Source: Oceanospirillum sp047518265 (lineage in GTDB: Bacteria; Pseudomonadota; Gammaproteobacteria; Pseudomonadales; Halomonadaceae). From it: a stretch of 64,000 nucleotides of DNA. A program made the translations under genes and the position numbers. A model generated the notes under the pieces. It did no database searches and was not told where the DNA came from. It worked only from the letters and a program-made list of their open reading frames with translations. How positions within the stretch are numbered: the first letter of the stretch is position 1; each line of letters begins with the position of its first letter. The DNA lies in contig JAKZRG010000021.1 of NCBI GenBank assembly GCA_047518265.1, positions 1 to 64,000 on the forward strand, read 5' to 3'. Shown here piece after piece: positions 61,593 through 64,000 of this stretch.

Positions 61593-63659
61593 TTAAAAGA
61601 AGAAGTCGAAGTCAAAATCATTCCAGCCAGTCAGTTCTGCCTGATCGTTGTTTTGTCCCTGACTATCGTAAGCGTACATATCGGACATTCCGTAATCCAT
61701 ATCCATCCAGCTATCGTTATTGTTGCTGGCAGGCTTATCATCCCAATGACTGAAGTCGAAACTGTCTGAATCATCGGAGAACAATACTGCCCATGGATCA
61801 CTATTATCACTGTTGTCAGTATTTGGTTGATTGGACGTTGATGGCACGGCATCTTCTTCGGCTATGTCATCGCTGTCAGAATCATCGCCCCAGTCATTGA
61901 AGTTGGCCCAGCTATCGTCATCGCTGTCCGAGTCATCGCCCCAATCGCTGAAGTTGGCCCAGCTATCGTCATCGTTGTCAGAGTCATCGCCCCAGTCACT
62001 GAAATTGGCCCAGCTATCGTCATCGCTGTCCGAGTCATCGCCCCAGTCACTGAAGTTAGCCCAGCTATCGTCATCGCTGTCCGAATCATCGCCCCAGTCG
62101 CTGAAGTTAGCCCAGCTATCGTCATCGCTGTCCGAATCATCACCCCAGTCGCTGAAGTTAGCCCAGCTATCGTCATCGCTATCGGAATCATCGCCCCAGT
62201 CACTGAAGTTGGCCCAGCTATCGTCATCGTTATCGGAATCATCGCCCCAGTCGGCCATATCATCCCAGTCACCGAAGTCATCACTATCATCGTCTGACTG
62301 GTCAGCAAACATGGACTCAGACTCAAGCTGTTCGAGGATTTCATCAGCACGTTGCTGTTGTGCTTCTGTCAGTGAGCTATAGGGTGTTACACCATAGAGG
62401 ACATCGATTTGGTCATACAGTCCGTTAAGTTCTGTTTCTTGTGCCTCTGTCAGATCTGCCCACTCGCCATTTGCATCCGGTGCGAGAATAGCGTCCGCTT
62501 GGGCATTGAGTGTATCGATCTGAGTCTGTTCTTCTTCTGTTAAATCTGACTTAGGTGTTCCGAAGATACCATCCAGTTCATCTAGCAAGGCCTGAGTGTT
62601 TTCATCAATGGCAGAGCCATCTGCTAGATAATCATCGTCACCCCAATCAGCAAACTCAATAGTGTCAATCTGCTCATAGATATTGTCTACTTGGCTCTGC
62701 TGCTCTTCCGTCAGATCGTTGTACGCCACTAGGCCGTAGACTTGGTCAATCTGGTCAAAGAGACTGTTCAGCTCGGCTTCTTGGGCCTCGGTCAGTTCTA
62801 CCCACTCGCCGTTTTCATCTTCACCAAAAAGAGCATCAACCTGAGCATTTAAAGCATCAACTTGTAGTTGTTCTTCTTCGGTCAGCTCTTTGGGTGTGCC
62901 TTGAATAGCATCCAGTTCAGCATAAAGGCTCTCTAGGGCTTCGTCGTCAGCCTGCATGTCATCGTCCCAATTACCCTCATCAGCAAACTCAATAGTGTCA
63001 ATCTGCTCATAGATACTGTCTACTTGGCTCTGCTGCTCTTCCGTCAGATCGTTATAAGCCACTAGGCCGTAGACTTGATCGATCTGGTCAAAGAGGCTAT
63101 TCAGCTCGGCTTCTTGGGCTTCGGTCAGTTCTACCCACTCGCCGTTTTCATTTTCACCGAAAAGGGCATCAACCTGAGCATTTAAAGCATCAACTTGTAG
63201 TTGTTCTTCTTCGGTCAGCTCTTTGGGTGTGCCTTGAATGGCATCCAGTTCAGCATAAAGGCTCTCTAGGGTTTCGTCGTCAGCCTGCATGTCAGAGTCA
63301 TCATCATTGACCCACTGTTGATCCAGTTGTGCATAAATACTATCTACTTGTTCTTGCTCTTCCTGAGTAAGAGCATCGTAGTTTTTGATACCGTAGATGG
63401 TGTCAATCTCAGCAAATAGTCTGTCTACTTCTGCTTCCTGTGCTTCTGTAAGCTCAGAAAACTGACCATCTTCTGTGAAGAAAATTGCTTCAATCTGTTG
63501 GTTCAGCGTATCAACCTGTTGTTGTTCCGCTTCGGTTAATTGCTGTTTGGGTGTACCAAAAATAGCATCCAACTGTTGGTACAGTGCATCCATTTCATCT
63601 GTCTCAGCCTTAAGATCCAGAGGTTGAGTCTGTAAATCCTGATTATTAGTAAGCATCAT
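61593..63659 (-). CDS. Large acidic repeat protein B, unknown function
   Basis: A 688-residue, extremely acidic protein. Residues about 20-455 consist of four units of about 100-111 residues, each with LYxELDAIxGTPK, LTEEEQLQVDALNAQVDALF, ELTEAQEAELNSLFDQIDQV and LTEEQQSQVDSIYEQID. Units two and three are almost identical. Next come seven tandem 17-residue repeats (SDSDDDSWANFSDWGDD) and a C-terminal part ending NDFDFDFFF. No signal peptide or membrane segment is seen. The terminal acidic-hydrophobic tail could be a type I secretion signal, but no such exporter is in the window. The Asp-rich array suggests cation binding. Related to the protein encoded at 60579-61304 and sharing its promoter layout. 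Confidence 0.78.
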   Translation of the reverse strand: MMLTNNQDLQTQPLDLKAETDEMDALYQQLDAIFGTPKQQLTEAEQQQVDTLNQQIEAIFFTEDGQFSELTEAQEAEVDRLFAEIDTIYGIKNYDALTQEEQEQVDSIYAQLDQQWVNDDDSDMQADDETLESLYAELDAIQGTPKELTEEEQLQVDALNAQVDALFGENENGEWVELTEAQEAELNSLFDQIDQVYGLVAYNDLTEEQQSQVDSIYEQIDTIEFADEGNWDDDMQADDEALESLYAELDAIQGTPKELTEEEQLQVDALNAQVDALFGEDENGEWVELTEAQEAELNSLFDQIDQVYGLVAYNDLTEEQQSQVDNIYEQIDTIEFADWGDDDYLADGSAIDENTQALLDELDGIFGTPKSDLTEEEQTQIDTLNAQADAILAPDANGEWADLTEAQETELNGLYDQIDVLYGVTPYSSLTEAQQQRADEILEQLESESMFADQSDDDSDDFGDWDDMADWGDDSDNDDDSWANFSDWGDDSDSDDDSWANFSDWGDDSDSDDDSWANFSDWGDDSDSDDDSWANFSDWGDDSDSDDDSWANFSDWGDDSDNDDDSWANFSDWGDDSDSDDDSWANFNDWGDDSDSDDIAEEDAVPSTSNQPNTDNSDNSDPWAVLFSDDSDSFDFSHWDDKPASNNNDSWMDMDYGMSDMYAYDSQGQNNDQAELTGWNDFDFDFFF
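61881..62237 (-). repeat. Seven tandem 51-bp coding repeats
   Basis: Seven in-frame copies of a 51-base unit encoding SD(S/N)DDDSWANF(S/N)DWGDD, with few differences between copies. The array lies inside the acidic repeat protein gene and should be prone to copy-number change by slippage or recombination. Confidence 0.9.
62650..63293 (-). repeat. Large direct repeat within repeat protein B gene
   Basis: Two nearly identical segments of about 311 bases (62650-62960 and 62983-63293) lie 333 bases, or 111 codons, apart. They encode the second and third helical units. The near identity indicates a recent in-frame duplication or ongoing gene conversion. Confidence 0.85.
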
Positions 63660-64000
63660 GACTATATTTCCTTGACATTAAGTACACACAATGTGCTGGG
63701 TATAAGTTGATTTTTTGGTCATGTTGCCTGTTAAGCGGTGTTGCCAAGACTTTATGTTTTCTTAGCTACCATGACCTTGAGAACAGCTTATCAATCCATT
63801 ATCGAGATGTACGTCAGCCTATTTCAGGCTTTGTCAGCAAGTGTCAGGAGGAGGGTAATTACAAAAGAGTAGAGAGGGATATTAGAAGGAAAACCTTAGG
63901 TAATCATTTTCTGGGGGAGAGGTTTAGCTTGGTTAAACGATTGCTTTATTACCAGGCTGATAGGGGATTATAAAGCCACAGAGACAAACTGGCCGCCAAC
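63660..64000. other. Upstream region of repeat protein B and end of window
   Basis: It holds the long leader (about 120 bases) and promoter of protein B. A rightward frame of 88 codons at 63707-63973 runs across the promoter repeats. It has no family resemblance and no good start, so I do not call it a gene. Confidence 0.45.
63789..63847 (-). promoter_or_regulatory. Promoter with 10-bp-period CTGAC repeats, gene B
   Basis: On the minus strand CTGAC, CTGAC, CTGAA and CTGAC occur at exactly 10-base steps (plus-strand GTCAG-type boxes at 63843, 63833, 63823 and 63813). The last is CTGACG, followed after 17 bases by TTGATA, as in the gene A promoter. The block TGTACGTCAGCC is identical in both promoters. 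Confidence 0.75.

Noticed and set aside
61881..62237. Regular 51-bp repeats considered as a CRISPR array
   Set aside because: The units are contiguous without unique spacers and stay in frame within a protein gene.
61831..62382. A 183-codon rightward frame with a striking Ser/Leu repeat (SSSLSESSPQSLKLAQL)
   Set aside because: It is the antisense reading of the 51-bp coding array. The repeat period forces an open frame, and no start signal or family supports it.
63707..63973. An 88-codon rightward frame at the window end
   Set aside because: It runs through the shared promoter repeats of protein B, lacks a ribosome-binding site and has no family resemblance.
1..64000. tRNA, rRNA, tmRNA or a tRNA-linked att site for the island
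   Set aside because: No cloverleaf or characteristic conserved sequence was recognised by eye, so the island boundaries and attachment site remain undefined.

Overview
The window is a piece of a gammaproteobacterial chromosome of moderate GC content, most likely Oceanospirillales/Pseudomonadales-like. The main evidence is the conserved block DUF1853 - nadK - metallophosphoesterase - rhomboid - DUF1315 - DUF2797 - pepN (26.4-37.3 kb), which as I remember it has the same gene order as in Pseudomonas. FadH, GloC, PhhB and an Aer-like receptor fit the same group. This placement is inferred from gene content and was not searched.

Layout. 0-5.2 kb: an AraC regulator divergent from fadH, a truncated Rpn-family remnant and a class III adenylate cyclase. 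5.3-14.1 kb: an accessory island. It opens with a phage-like control region (four tightly packed small genes divergent from a repressor with two HTH domains, with paired operators between them). It continues with a four-gene operon encoding a TIR protein, a MoxR AAA+ ATPase, a vWA-like/FGE-sulfatase fusion and a second FGE-sulfatase protein, and ends with an orphan HicB-like gene. I read the operon as a candidate NAD-degrading conflict (anti-phage) system. 14.1-25.6 kb: a diguanylate cyclase, YaiI, a PLP desulfhydrase/deaminase, an extended Dyp peroxidase, cobT-cobS-cobC, a class II aldolase, an EamA transporter, and a metal-efflux permease with its MerR regulator behind a textbook MerR promoter.

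25.8-39.9 kb is mainly housekeeping (outer-membrane barrel, nadK block, pepN, slyD) plus a GGDEF/EAL protein and an Aer-like chemoreceptor. 40.1-47.9 kb is a complete 2-aminoethylphosphonate uptake and degradation locus (phnR, phnS, phnT, phnU, phnW, phnX). It carries three palindromic TGGTNTATACCA sites, and a nested inverted repeat lies between phnW and phnX. 48-55.9 kb holds gloC, a CheX-like protein missing its catalytic residues, phhB, a YceI protein, murI, two LysR regulators and a PACE efflux pump.

56-64 kb is signalling. An orphan HPt/response-regulator pair is followed by an OmpR-type regulator and a histidine kinase with an unusual acidic, methionine-rich sensor. Next to them are two genes for related acidic helical-repeat proteins that I do not recognise. 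Their promoters share the same architecture: CTGAC-type direct repeats at exactly 10-bp period running into a CTGACG -35, 17 bp, then TTGATA. I infer a dedicated regulon in which the neighbouring response regulator drives both repeat-protein genes. With the TIR/MoxR/vWA/FGE operon, this is the most interesting content of the window.

I saw no rRNA, tRNA, CRISPR array, integrase or complete insertion sequence. Short dispersed repeats (31-bp, CGTTCCCACGC-type and a MITE-like element) occur between genes.
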